A stretch of 19,450 nt of DNA, taken from assembly GCA_024690635.1 (NCBI GenBank), contig JAILOW010000147.1, positions 1 to 19,450 on the forward strand, given 5' to 3'. Below the pieces are notes generated by a model. It saw only the letters and a program-made list of their open reading frames with translations, did not search any database and had not been told where the DNA came from. Below are positions 8,419-15,571 of the stretch, in pieces; within the stretch, counting starts at the first letter, position 1, and each line of letters starts with the position of its first letter. The translations under genes and the position numbers were made by a program. The DNA is from Butyrivibrio sp. (GTDB lineage: Bacteria > Bacillota_A > Clostridia > Lachnospirales > Lachnospiraceae).

Positions 8419-8649
8419 TTATCCTAAATCGATCATAGATAAATAGGTATATGCATCGGGAGTGAAATTTGCCATCTCCCACTCATCAAAAAGAACAGCC
8501 TTTCTCATATCGGAAATAGTCTTTTTGTTAAGTCCCGCTCTTAACCAGGCGCTCTCAAACTCCGCCTGTCTGTCGGGATCTAATGAAGATTCCTGTGTGC
8601 CTCCGTTAACATTTACAAGGTCCTGATCGTTAAGTGCTTCTTTGCTCAT
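8419..8649 (-). CDS. Small peptide with double-glycine leader (bacteriocin-type signal)
   Basis: The 76-residue product begins MSKEALNDQDLVNVNGG, which fits the bacteriocin-type double-glycine leader that is cut after GG (16-17) by C39-peptidase ABC exporters. The remaining 59 residues contain no Cys and few Gly, are rich in charged and aromatic residues, and look helical; this argues against a lanthipeptide or a classical pediocin-like bacteriocin. A longer in-frame start exists upstream, but the ATG at 8647-8649 has a strong AGGAGGGG site and gives the typical leader. A good promoter is found 50-80 bases upstream. The lipoprotein gene follows after 11 bases. No C39 exporter or modification enzyme is in the window, so export would need a gene elsewhere. 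Function unknown: exported signal, toxin, or substrate of the neighbouring protease are all possible. Confidence 0.75.
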   Translation of the reverse strand: MSKEALNDQDLVNVNGGTQESSLDPDRQAEFESAWLRAGLNKKTISDMRKAVLFDEWEMANFTPDAYTYLSMIDLG

Positions 8650-8698
8650 TTTGTCCCCTCCTAAGCAGGTATTTTTTTCACAGATGTTCTGTCTTTTA

Positions 8699-8727
8699 TT
8701 TATACGAAGGTTTTCAATCTGTGGCAA
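8699..8727 (-). promoter_or_regulatory. Predicted sigma-A promoter of the peptide-lipoprotein operon
   Basis: On the minus strand TTGCCA (8722-8727) and TATAAA (8699-8704) are separated by 17 bases, with an A/T-only tract just upstream of the -35 (8728-8740) that could act as an UP element. The leader is about 45 bases long before the peptide start. It begins right at the end of sbcC, so this unit need not depend on read-through. Confidence 0.65.
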
Positions 8728-8740
8728 AAATATATTTTTA

Positions 8741-11506
8741 TCATACCACAATCGAAACTTCGCTTCCTCCGCTTCTGTTTTTGGTCACCACAAGCTGCTT
8801 GTCTATGCGGTTTTTAAGATCAGCCACATGGGATATGATCCCAACAAGTCTGTTTCCTTCCGTAAGTCCCGCAAGGGCTTTGTAGGCCTGATCAAGAGAC
8901 TCGGGATCAAGGGATCCGAAGCCCTCATCCACAAAGAGTGTCTCTATCATGATGCCGCCCGCTGATGACTGTATCTCATCGGACAGTCCAAGGGCCAGAG
9001 AAAGAGATGCCATAAAGGATTCTCCTCCGGAAAGAGTCTTTACGCTTCTGGTGCTGCCGTTATTGTGATCGATTACTCCAAGATCAAGACCGGACTTACT
9101 CTGTGCATTTTCCGCTTCCTTCATCCTCATAAGTTCATACCTGCCACCTGACATGGTAAGAAATCTAAGGTTCGCCCTTTGAATGATCCTGTCAAAATAG
9201 GTGGTCTGAACGTAGGTTTCAAGAGTGATCTTATCTTTTCCGTTAAGTCTTCCGTTGGCTGTAAAAGAAAGGCTCTGAAGAGCTGAGAGTTTCTTTTCCT
9301 TGCCGGAAATCTCCTCTGCCTTTTTAATGATGCCTTCTCTGGCAGCTTCGTTACCCTTTATCCTTGCGACAACGATCCTGCTCTCTGCCAGGTTTGCATC
9401 AAGCCTCTCTTTCAGCTCCTGCTGCTTTTTCTTTTCTTCCTCAACGTTCCCCGCCTTGGCGTTCTTTATGGTATCCTCGCTGCTTTTTATCTCTGCCTTA
9501 AGCTGCGTAATAAGCTCTCTCTTTGCATCAAGCAAAGCCTTGCTCTCATCAAAGCTTTTCTGAAGGCCTGCAGACAAGCCCTTAAGTCTTTCTATTTCTT
9601 CAAGAGCTGCGTCTTTGTTTTCATATTTAAGGCTCTTTTGTTTTTCCTTAAGCTGCTTTTCTTTTTCGCTAAGAGCCGCCTTGTCTGCAGCCTCTTCATT
9701 TTGAAGCTGCGACAACCTGCTTAAAAGATCTTCCGCTTCCTTTCCGGTTGCAGGAATAAGCTCTTCAAGCTCCTTTGCCCTGCTTTCCTTGGCTGCGGCA
9801 TCATTTATCAGTTTCTCAATCTCTGAAATCTCCTTATCGATCTCAGAATTCAGTTTTTCCAGAAGTTCGGGACCTTTGGAGATATCATCCGTATCAAGGA
9901 GCTTTTCCGTCTCTTTTTTAAGACGCTCCAAAAACTGCTCAAGCGCCTTGGAAAGAGCTCCCGCCTCCTTTGCGCTGTCTTCCCTTGCTTTTCTTGCCTT
10001 GTCCCTGTTTTTCTCAGCCTTTTTAAGCTCATCCTCGGAAGGAACTTCCTCCGACAGATGGGCAGGCTCCGGGTGAGATGTGGATCCGCAGACAGGACAC
10101 TTTTCTCCCTCAACAAGGTGACTTGCAAGGATTCCCGCCTGAGCATTCATGAAGGCTCTGTCCATTACTTCAAAAATATTATTTAGCTCTTTGTATTTTG
10201 CGTCCTTTTCAAGATAGTCCTGCTGACTTGCCTTGCATTTAGCTTCATCCATGCAGTAATTATCATACTCATCCGAAAGCTCACGGGCAGCCTCTTTTCT
10301 GTCCTTTGCTTTTTCAAGTAATGCTTTGTTTTTTTCAAGATCGGCCTTAAAATCTCCAAGGTTTTTCTGTTCTTCCAAAAGCGCTTCAAGGAGCTTTCCT
10401 TTTTCTTCCCTCTGCGCCTTTGTCTTTTCCATCAAAAGAGCTCTCTTTTCCTGAGCTTTTGACAGCTCCGCCATCTCCCTTTCAAGTAAAAGAGCTGCGT
10501 CATAATCAGGAAGCTGGGCTTCTATAAGATGAACGTCTTTGTCATATTCTTCTTTTCCGGAAAGGGCTTTTTCAGCTTCCTTAAACGCATCCTGAAGCTC
10601 TTTTTCCAAAGGCTCCTGCTGCGAGAGGCTTTCCATGGCCTTTTCCATGGCGATCTTGGCTGTGTTTACCGCAGTCCAGGCACCGATAGACTTATTCACC
10701 TTTTCAAGTTCAAGAGAGATGCTGTCAGAAAGAGCTGTGAGTTCATCAGCCCTTGCAGTATCGGCACCTGTAAGCTTATCCAAAAGCTCAACAACGTCTC
10801 CTGTTGTCATCTCGCCTGCCTTGGCCTTGTCCACATCAACAGACAGCACATCCGTATCCAGAACCTGAATACCGCTTATATACTGCTCAATACTGCGCCT
10901 GCTCTCCGATACTTCCGCATCAACCTTGGCGCGCTGATTCTCCAGTGTCTTTTGGAGGTTCAGGTAAGGAGCTGTCTTAAACAGTTCTCTGAAGATATCC
11001 ATCCTGTCCTTGGTCTCTGCCAAAAGGAGCTTTAAAAAGTCTCCCTGAGCAAGCATTGCGATCTGGGAAAACTGGTCTTTGTCTATACCAAGAACTTCCT
11101 CGATGGCTGATGTCACCTCGGTAACCTTGGTTATAATACGGCCGTCGGGAAGATGAAGCTCCGCTTTCGGAAGCTCTTTTGTAAAGCCCTCGCCCTTCTT
11201 GGCAGGACGCATGTATTCGGGATTTCTTTTTACAAAGTACTCTTTTCCGCCATGCAGGAACGTAAGCTCAACCTCAGTGGGGGTTGATGCCTCGGCGTAT
11301 TTTGACCTGAACATGGATGCCTCTCTGTTTGCGCCGCTGGCCTTTCCGAAAAGAGCAAAACAGATGGCGTCAAACACCGTGGTCTTGCCAGCTCCGGTGT
11401 CGCCTGTTATGAGATAGAGCCCGCTGTCACCAAACTCTGACATGGGAATCTCCACCCGTCCCGCATAGGGGCCAAATGCTGAAATAACAAGATTTGTAGG
11501 TCTCAT
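8741..11506 (-). CDS. sbcC: Exonuclease SbcC, ATPase subunit (Rad50-like)
   Basis: SbcC is the ATPase of the SbcCD nuclease, which opens DNA hairpins and trims protein-blocked ends during repair and replication. The 921-residue product shows Walker A GDTGAGKTT (35-43), the Q-loop around Gln154, a long coiled coil rich in Lys/Glu/Ala (about 190-790), the zinc-hook CPVC (Cys470 and Cys473) in its middle, the ABC signature LSGGE (825-829), and Walker B ETLFVDEG (855-862, Asp860 and Glu861). The length is a little short of typical SbcC of about 1000 residues, as is common in Clostridia. The start overlaps the sbcD stop by four bases (ATGA) with a GGAAGGAG site upstream, indicating translational coupling. 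Confidence 0.96.
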   Translation of the reverse strand: MRPTNLVISAFGPYAGRVEIPMSEFGDSGLYLITGDTGAGKTTVFDAICFALFGKASGANREASMFRSKYAEASTPTEVELTFLHGGKEYFVKRNPEYMRPAKKGEGFTKELPKAELHLPDGRIITKVTEVTSAIEEVLGIDKDQFSQIAMLAQGDFLKLLLAETKDRMDIFRELFKTAPYLNLQKTLENQRAKVDAEVSESRRSIEQYISGIQVLDTDVLSVDVDKAKAGEMTTGDVVELLDKLTGADTARADELTALSDSISLELEKVNKSIGAWTAVNTAKIAMEKAMESLSQQEPLEKELQDAFKEAEKALSGKEEYDKDVHLIEAQLPDYDAALLLEREMAELSKAQEKRALLMEKTKAQREEKGKLLEALLEEQKNLGDFKADLEKNKALLEKAKDRKEAARELSDEYDNYCMDEAKCKASQQDYLEKDAKYKELNNIFEVMDRAFMNAQAGILASHLVEGEKCPVCGSTSHPEPAHLSEEVPSEDELKKAEKNRDKARKAREDSAKEAGALSKALEQFLERLKKETEKLLDTDDISKGPELLEKLNSEIDKEISEIEKLINDAAAKESRAKELEELIPATGKEAEDLLSRLSQLQNEEAADKAALSEKEKQLKEKQKSLKYENKDAALEEIERLKGLSAGLQKSFDESKALLDAKRELITQLKAEIKSSEDTIKNAKAGNVEEEKKKQQELKERLDANLAESRIVVARIKGNEAAREGIIKKAEEISGKEKKLSALQSLSFTANGRLNGKDKITLETYVQTTYFDRIIQRANLRFLTMSGGRYELMRMKEAENAQSKSGLDLGVIDHNNGSTRSVKTLSGGESFMASLSLALGLSDEIQSSAGGIMIETLFVDEGFGSLDPESLDQAYKALAGLTEGNRLVGIISHVADLKNRIDKQLVVTKNRSGGSEVSIVV

Positions 11507-12639
11507 GCGTGCTCCTTCCAGACAGCTTCAATGCACTCCGTCACAAATGTTCTCTGCTCATCAGACATGGGCTGATTGTTCTGTTTTTCGTAGAACTCTT
11601 CAAAGAGCTCAAGAGGGCTTTTTTTCTCCACATCCTCCGCCCCTGTTATCTCTGTTCTGGAGGCAGTTCTTTTATTGTCGTAGGACAGCTTCATGAGGTT
11701 GTGATAAACGGTGCGGATCTTGGCTGCCGCATCTATAACGTCCTCTTCATCCGTAAGGACCACATGTACGTAGTCCTCAGTATCCGTCCCTTCGTAGTTT
11801 TCCTTATTCATGATATCGTTGTAGCTTCCGCGGATCTCCCTCAGGTCATGCCTTGGAGTAAGGAGGCGCTCGCTTATCTTCACATCACCCTTTTCTCCCA
11901 TCTCAACTATGGTGATGCTCTTTTTATGATCCTTTTCGGAAAAAGAGTATTTAAGAGGGGTTCCGCAATATCTTACAGTCTCTCTACCTATCTTTTGCTT
12001 GCCATGGATATGTCCCAGCGCCACATAATCAAATACGTCAAAAACAGAGGCATCCACATTATCAAGGCCTCCAACCATGATCTCCTCGGATTCGCAGCGC
12101 ACTGCTCCCGTAACAAACTGATGAGCCACCAGAATATTCCGGGCGGAAGGGTCCACATTCATGTGCTCAACGCAGACTCTGCAGGCATCCGTATAATCTT
12201 TTATCTCCTCATCAGGGAAAAATGCCCGCACATGGGCAGGCTTAACAAAAGGAAGAAGATAGATATTCACGGGGCCGTGCTCGTCCGTCAGAGTGTGGCA
12301 GGCGCACTCCCCGTTATAGACAGGTGAAAGATAAATGCCAACAGCATTTACAAGTCTTCCGTGATCCGAAAGTCTCACGGCAGAGTCGTGATTGCCGCTG
12401 ATGGCAAAAACAGGAATATGCTGCAAAGCAAGTGTACCAAGGAAATCATCCCAGAGCATCATTGCATCCTCACCGGGAACGGATCTGTCATAAACATCCC
12501 CGGCAACAATGACTCCATCCGGTTGTTCCTTTCCAATAACAGTAAGGATCTCTTTCAGGATATACTTTTGATCCTCGATCATGGAAAACTCGTTGACTCT
12601 TTTCCCAAGATGAAGGTCAGATAAGTGAACAAGCTTCAT
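11503..12639 (-). CDS. sbcD: Exonuclease SbcD, nuclease subunit (Mre11-like)
   Basis: SbcD is the metal-dependent nuclease partner of SbcC. The 378-residue product has all phosphoesterase motifs: D-x-H at Asp8/His10 (HLSDLHLG), GDVYD with Asp48, GNHD at 82-85, His173 in VAHQF, and GHIHG with His210 and His212. The C-terminal part (about 260-378) would be the capping domain that binds SbcC. The start at 12639 follows a GGGGGAA ribosome site. It lies only 21 bases after the feoAB stop codon with no terminator between, so it is likely read from the feo promoter as well, and it overlaps sbcC by four bases. Confidence 0.96.
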   Translation of the reverse strand: MKLVHLSDLHLGKRVNEFSMIEDQKYILKEILTVIGKEQPDGVIVAGDVYDRSVPGEDAMMLWDDFLGTLALQHIPVFAISGNHDSAVRLSDHGRLVNAVGIYLSPVYNGECACHTLTDEHGPVNIYLLPFVKPAHVRAFFPDEEIKDYTDACRVCVEHMNVDPSARNILVAHQFVTGAVRCESEEIMVGGLDNVDASVFDVFDYVALGHIHGKQKIGRETVRYCGTPLKYSFSEKDHKKSITIVEMGEKGDVKISERLLTPRHDLREIRGSYNDIMNKENYEGTDTEDYVHVVLTDEEDVIDAAAKIRTVYHNLMKLSYDNKRTASRTEITGAEDVEKKSPLELFEEFYEKQNNQPMSDEQRTFVTECIEAVWKEHA

Positions 12640-12660
12640 ATGATTCCCCCAAATTCATTT

Positions 12661-14991
12661 TTATGCAAGTATCAGTTTTGTTATATAGGCTGCGATCCAG
12701 GCAACTACGCACTGCCAGCCCACAATTCCAAGAGCGTATCTTGCGCCAAGCTCTCTCTTTATGGCTGCGATGGCCGCGATGCAGGGTGTATAGAGAAGCG
12801 AGAACACAAGAAGTGTTGCCGCAGCAGCAGAAGAAAGAGCCACTGTCACATTCCCGGCAAAGAGGATCTCCATGGTGGAAACAACGCTCTCTTTTGCGAT
12901 AAATCCGCTTATCAGAGAAGTCACAACTCTCCAGTCCCCAAGTCCAAGGGGCTTAAAGAGCGGAACAAATATTCCCGAAATTGCCGCCATAATGCTGCTT
13001 GCGGAATCTTCTGTCAGATTAAGATGTGTATCAAAGCTCTGCAGGAACCACACAACGATGGTTGCCAAAAAGATAATGCTGAAGGCCTTGGTCAAAAAGT
13101 CCTTTGCCTTCTCCCAAAGAAGCTGCATTACGTTTCTGGCTCCGGGCATTCTGTAATTTGGAAGCTCCATTACAAAGGGAACAGCTTCGCCCTTAAACAC
13201 CGTGTTCTTGTAGATAAGAGCAACCAAAATTCCTGAGACGATACCAAGAAGGTAAAGACCTGTCATGATAAATCCGCCTCTTCCCGGGAAGAAGGCTGCC
13301 ACGAAGAAGGCGTAGATAGGCACCTTGGCAGTGCAGCTCATGAAGGGCGTAAGGAGGATAGTCATCCTGCGATCTCGCCTTGAAGGAAGGGTTCTGGTGG
13401 ACATAACCGCAGGAACTGTGCAGCCAAAACCTATAAGGAGCGGAACGATACTCCTTCCCGAAAGGCCGATTCGCCTAAGGAGTTTATCCATGAAAAAGGC
13501 AACTCTTGCAATATATCCGCTGTCTTCCATGATGGATAAAAAGAAAAACAAAATGACCACAATTGGAAGGAAGCTCACTACGCTTCCAACGCCTTCAAAT
13601 ATTCCGTCTATCACAAGGCCTCTTATAGCTTCATTGACTCCTGCATTTACCATGAGGCTTTCCACCACGTTTTTAAGAGCATCTATGCCCATGGCAAGAA
13701 GATCCTGAAAGAAAGGACCAATAACATTAAAGGTCAAAAAGAAGGTAATGCCCATGATGATGATAAAGAAAGGAATTGCGGTAAATTTGCCCGTAAGGAC
13801 CTTGTCGATCTTTTCGGAGCGGATGCGTTCTTTACTCTCCTGAGGTTTAACTACAGTCTGTTCGCATACTCTTTCTATAAAGTCATATCTCATGTCGGCA
13901 ATGGCTGCGCTTCTGTCCATGCCGCTTTCTGCTTCCATCTGGGTGATGACATGCTCTATCAGATCCTTTTCGTTCTCATCAAGCTCCAGTTTTTTTGCAA
14001 CAATGCTGTCACCTTCTATGAGCTTGGTGGTTGCAAAACGGATAGGGATGCCTGCTTTTTCAGCGTGATCTTCGATTGCGGATTCCACTGCATGAATCGC
14101 TCTATGAATGGCTCCGCCGTGATCTTCCTTTTTACAGAAGTCCTGTTTAACAGGCTTTTCCTGATATTTGGCAATGTGAACAGCATGCCTTACAAGCTCC
14201 ATTACGCCTTCGTTTTTGGCTGCGGAAATAGGAACAACGGGCACGCCCAAAAGAGCTTCCATCCTGTTGATATCAACGGATCCGTTGTTGCCACGCATCT
14301 CATCCATCATGTTGAGAGCAACAACCATGGGAACATCCATCTCAAGAAGCTGCATGGTAAGATACAGGTTTCTTTCGATGTTCATGGCATCAACGATATT
14401 TATGATAGCTGTAGGTTTTTCTTCAAGAACAAAATTCCTTGATACGATCTCCTCGCTGCTGTAAGGAGACATGGAATAGATACCCGGAAGGTCTGTGACC
14501 AGTGTTTCCGGATAGTCTGTGATGGGGCCGTCCTTTCTGTCGACGGTAACCCCGGGGAAATTGCCCACGTGCTGATTGGCGCCTGTGAGCTGGTTAAAAA
14601 GAGTGGTCTTGCCGCAGTTCTGATTACCAACAAGAGCAAAAGTAAGGATTGCTCCGTCAGGAAGGCTCTTTTCCTCTTTCTTGTCGTGGTACTTGCCGTC
14701 TTCTCCAAGACCGGGATGCTCGGAGCTGTCGATCTTGGTGATCCTGCCACTCTCCTGCTTTTTTTCTTTTATGGGTGTAACTTCTATCTTTTCTGCATCG
14801 GAGAGCCTTAAGGTAAGCTCATAGCCGTGTATCTGCAGTTCTATGGGATCTCCAAGGGGAGCATACTTTACCACCGTAACCTCGGCGCCGGGTATAACAC
14901 CCATATCAAGGAAGTGCTGTCTCAGCGCTCCCTCGCCGCCTACCGTCTTTATCACGGCGGATTGTCCCAATGAAAGTTCCCTTAAATTCAT
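12661..14991 (-). CDS. feoB: Ferrous iron transporter, FeoA-FeoB fusion
   Basis: This 776-residue membrane protein imports Fe(II). Residues 1-74 form a FeoA (SH3-like) domain (MNLRELSLGQ..., HFLDMGVIPG), followed by a hydrophilic linker (about 75-112). The G-protein domain has G1 GNQNCGKTT (122-130), G2 around Thr149 in FPGVTVD, G3 DLPG (167-170), and G4 NMMD (227-230). The membrane domain starts near residue 400 and includes the two gate motifs, with GCTVPAVMSTR and a later CTAK/CIAA region. FeoA and FeoB are usually separate genes; fusions are known in several anaerobes. The start follows a GGTAGGA ribosome site. A Fur-box-like palindrome lies over the promoter. No feoC was seen. The downstream neighbours are sbcD and sbcC. 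Confidence 0.96.
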   Translation of the reverse strand: MNLRELSLGQSAVIKTVGGEGALRQHFLDMGVIPGAEVTVVKYAPLGDPIELQIHGYELTLRLSDAEKIEVTPIKEKKQESGRITKIDSSEHPGLGEDGKYHDKKEEKSLPDGAILTFALVGNQNCGKTTLFNQLTGANQHVGNFPGVTVDRKDGPITDYPETLVTDLPGIYSMSPYSSEEIVSRNFVLEEKPTAIINIVDAMNIERNLYLTMQLLEMDVPMVVALNMMDEMRGNNGSVDINRMEALLGVPVVPISAAKNEGVMELVRHAVHIAKYQEKPVKQDFCKKEDHGGAIHRAIHAVESAIEDHAEKAGIPIRFATTKLIEGDSIVAKKLELDENEKDLIEHVITQMEAESGMDRSAAIADMRYDFIERVCEQTVVKPQESKERIRSEKIDKVLTGKFTAIPFFIIIMGITFFLTFNVIGPFFQDLLAMGIDALKNVVESLMVNAGVNEAIRGLVIDGIFEGVGSVVSFLPIVVILFFFLSIMEDSGYIARVAFFMDKLLRRIGLSGRSIVPLLIGFGCTVPAVMSTRTLPSRRDRRMTILLTPFMSCTAKVPIYAFFVAAFFPGRGGFIMTGLYLLGIVSGILVALIYKNTVFKGEAVPFVMELPNYRMPGARNVMQLLWEKAKDFLTKAFSIIFLATIVVWFLQSFDTHLNLTEDSASSIMAAISGIFVPLFKPLGLGDWRVVTSLISGFIAKESVVSTMEILFAGNVTVALSSAAAATLLVFSLLYTPCIAAIAAIKRELGARYALGIVGWQCVVAWIAAYITKLILA

Positions 14992-15010
14992 AATGTTTCC
15001 TACCTCTTTC

Positions 15011-15049
15011 AGCGTTATATCTTTTGAAAATCATTTTCATTATAACGCT
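15011..15049. promoter_or_regulatory. Inverted repeat enclosing the Fur-box-like site
   Basis: AGCGTTATA (15011-15019) and TATAACGCT (15041-15049) form a perfect 9-base inverted repeat around the Fur-box-like palindrome. In RNA started near the predicted -10 only the inner Fur-box-like palindrome and the 3' arm would be present, so the full hairpin could form only in DNA or in RNA that begins further upstream. It may be a second operator half-site pair. Confidence 0.5.
15025..15039. promoter_or_regulatory. Fur-box-like operator for feoAB
   Basis: TGAAAATCATTTTCA is a perfect 7-1-7 inverted repeat, the form known for Fur boxes (TGATAATnATTATCA), with the outer TGA/TCA and A/T-rich arms preserved. 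It touches the predicted -10 of the feo promoter and covers the start site, where binding of Fe(II)-Fur would block transcription when iron is plentiful. Fur is the best guess; a related metalloregulator is possible. Confidence 0.75.
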
Positions 15050-15068
15050 TTTCGTGCGGTTAACATAA
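15039..15068 (-). promoter_or_regulatory. Predicted promoter of feoAB
   Basis: On the minus strand a perfect TATAAT (15039-15044) lies about 48 bases before the feoAB start. The -35 is poor (TATGTT at 15062-15067 with a 17-base spacer, or TTATGT with 18). Confidence 0.55.
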
Positions 15069-15122
15069 ACATTTTATCGGGGATAAAAATGTAAGTAATT
15101 CTGCGGGTTCCAAAAAAAATAG

Positions 15123-15145
15123 AACAATTTCGAAATTTAATTGTT
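15123..15145. promoter_or_regulatory. Nested palindrome at the trx -35 region (possible operator)
   Basis: AATTTCGAAATT (15126-15137) is a perfect 12-base palindrome, and AACAATT (15123-15129) pairs with AATTGTT (15139-15145). The right arm overlaps the first bases of the trx -35 box, a usual place for a repressor or activator site. No known regulator consensus was recognised. Confidence 0.4.
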
Positions 15146-15171
15146 GACAATCTTTTTGTATTGTGTATAAT
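15144..15171 (+). promoter_or_regulatory. Sigma-A promoter of trx
   Basis: TTGACA (15144-15149) and TATAAT (15166-15171) are both perfect consensus hexamers, separated by 16 bases. The start codon is about 60 bases downstream of the predicted start site. This is the strongest promoter in the window and suggests high basal expression. Confidence 0.88.
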
Positions 15172-15239
15172 TCAATTACAAGCAATTCATAAAAACAAAC
15201 CACTACCACAAAAATATAAAAATGATCGGAGGTAATTAA

Positions 15240-15557
15240 ATGGAATATACATTTACAGAAGAAAATTTTGATTCAGAAGTACTTAAGAGTGACATCCCTG
15301 TTCTTGTGGATTTCTACGCAGACTGGTGCGGTCCCTGCAAGATGATGATGCCCACAGTTGAGAAGCTTGCCGAGAAATACGACGGCAAGGTAAAAGTCGG
15401 AAAGGTAAATTCGGATGAAAACAACGCCCTCTGTGCAAAGTACGGCATTATGTCCATCCCCACTTTCCTTGTATTTAAGAACGGTGAACTCGTCGACAGC
15501 AAAACCGGAGCAATGCCCGCTGAGGTATTGGCCGGAGCGCTGGACTCAGTTCTTTAA
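15240..15557 (+). CDS. trxA: Thioredoxin
   Basis: This 105-residue cytoplasmic protein reduces disulfides in target proteins and is itself reduced by thioredoxin reductase. It has the active site WCGPC (29-33), Asp24 in DFYADW, and the cis-Pro74 in SIPTF, all in family positions and at the usual length. An extra Cys65 is present. The ribosome site GGAGGT at 15228-15233 fixes the start. It is the only plus-strand gene in the window, is transcribed alone from a consensus promoter, and converges on the LysR gene, with 14 bases between the stop codons and no clear terminator. Confidence 0.96.
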   Translation: MEYTFTEENFDSEVLKSDIPVLVDFYADWCGPCKMMMPTVEKLAEKYDGKVKVGKVNSDENNALCAKYGIMSIPTFLVFKNGELVDSKTGAMPAEVLAGALDSVL

Positions 15558-15571
15558 CCCACATACATTTT

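Noticed and set aside
8419..8649. The small peptide as a lanthipeptide or a Nif11-type precursor.
   Set aside because: The core has no cysteine, there is no modification enzyme nearby, and the leader is too short and unlike Nif11.
8726..8739. Perfect palindrome AAAAATATATTTTT as an sbcC terminator.
   Set aside because: It has only A-T pairs and would not give a stable hairpin; an A/T-rich UP element for the next promoter is a better reading.
8419..8751. Longer 110-codon version of the small peptide gene.
   Set aside because: The longer start lies upstream of the predicted promoter; the internal ATG at 8649 has a strong AGGAGGGG site and gives a typical GG leader.
11509..12327. A 272-codon plus-strand open frame opposite sbcD.
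   Set aside because: SbcD on the other strand has every catalytic motif; the antisense product shows no recognisable family and no ribosome site.
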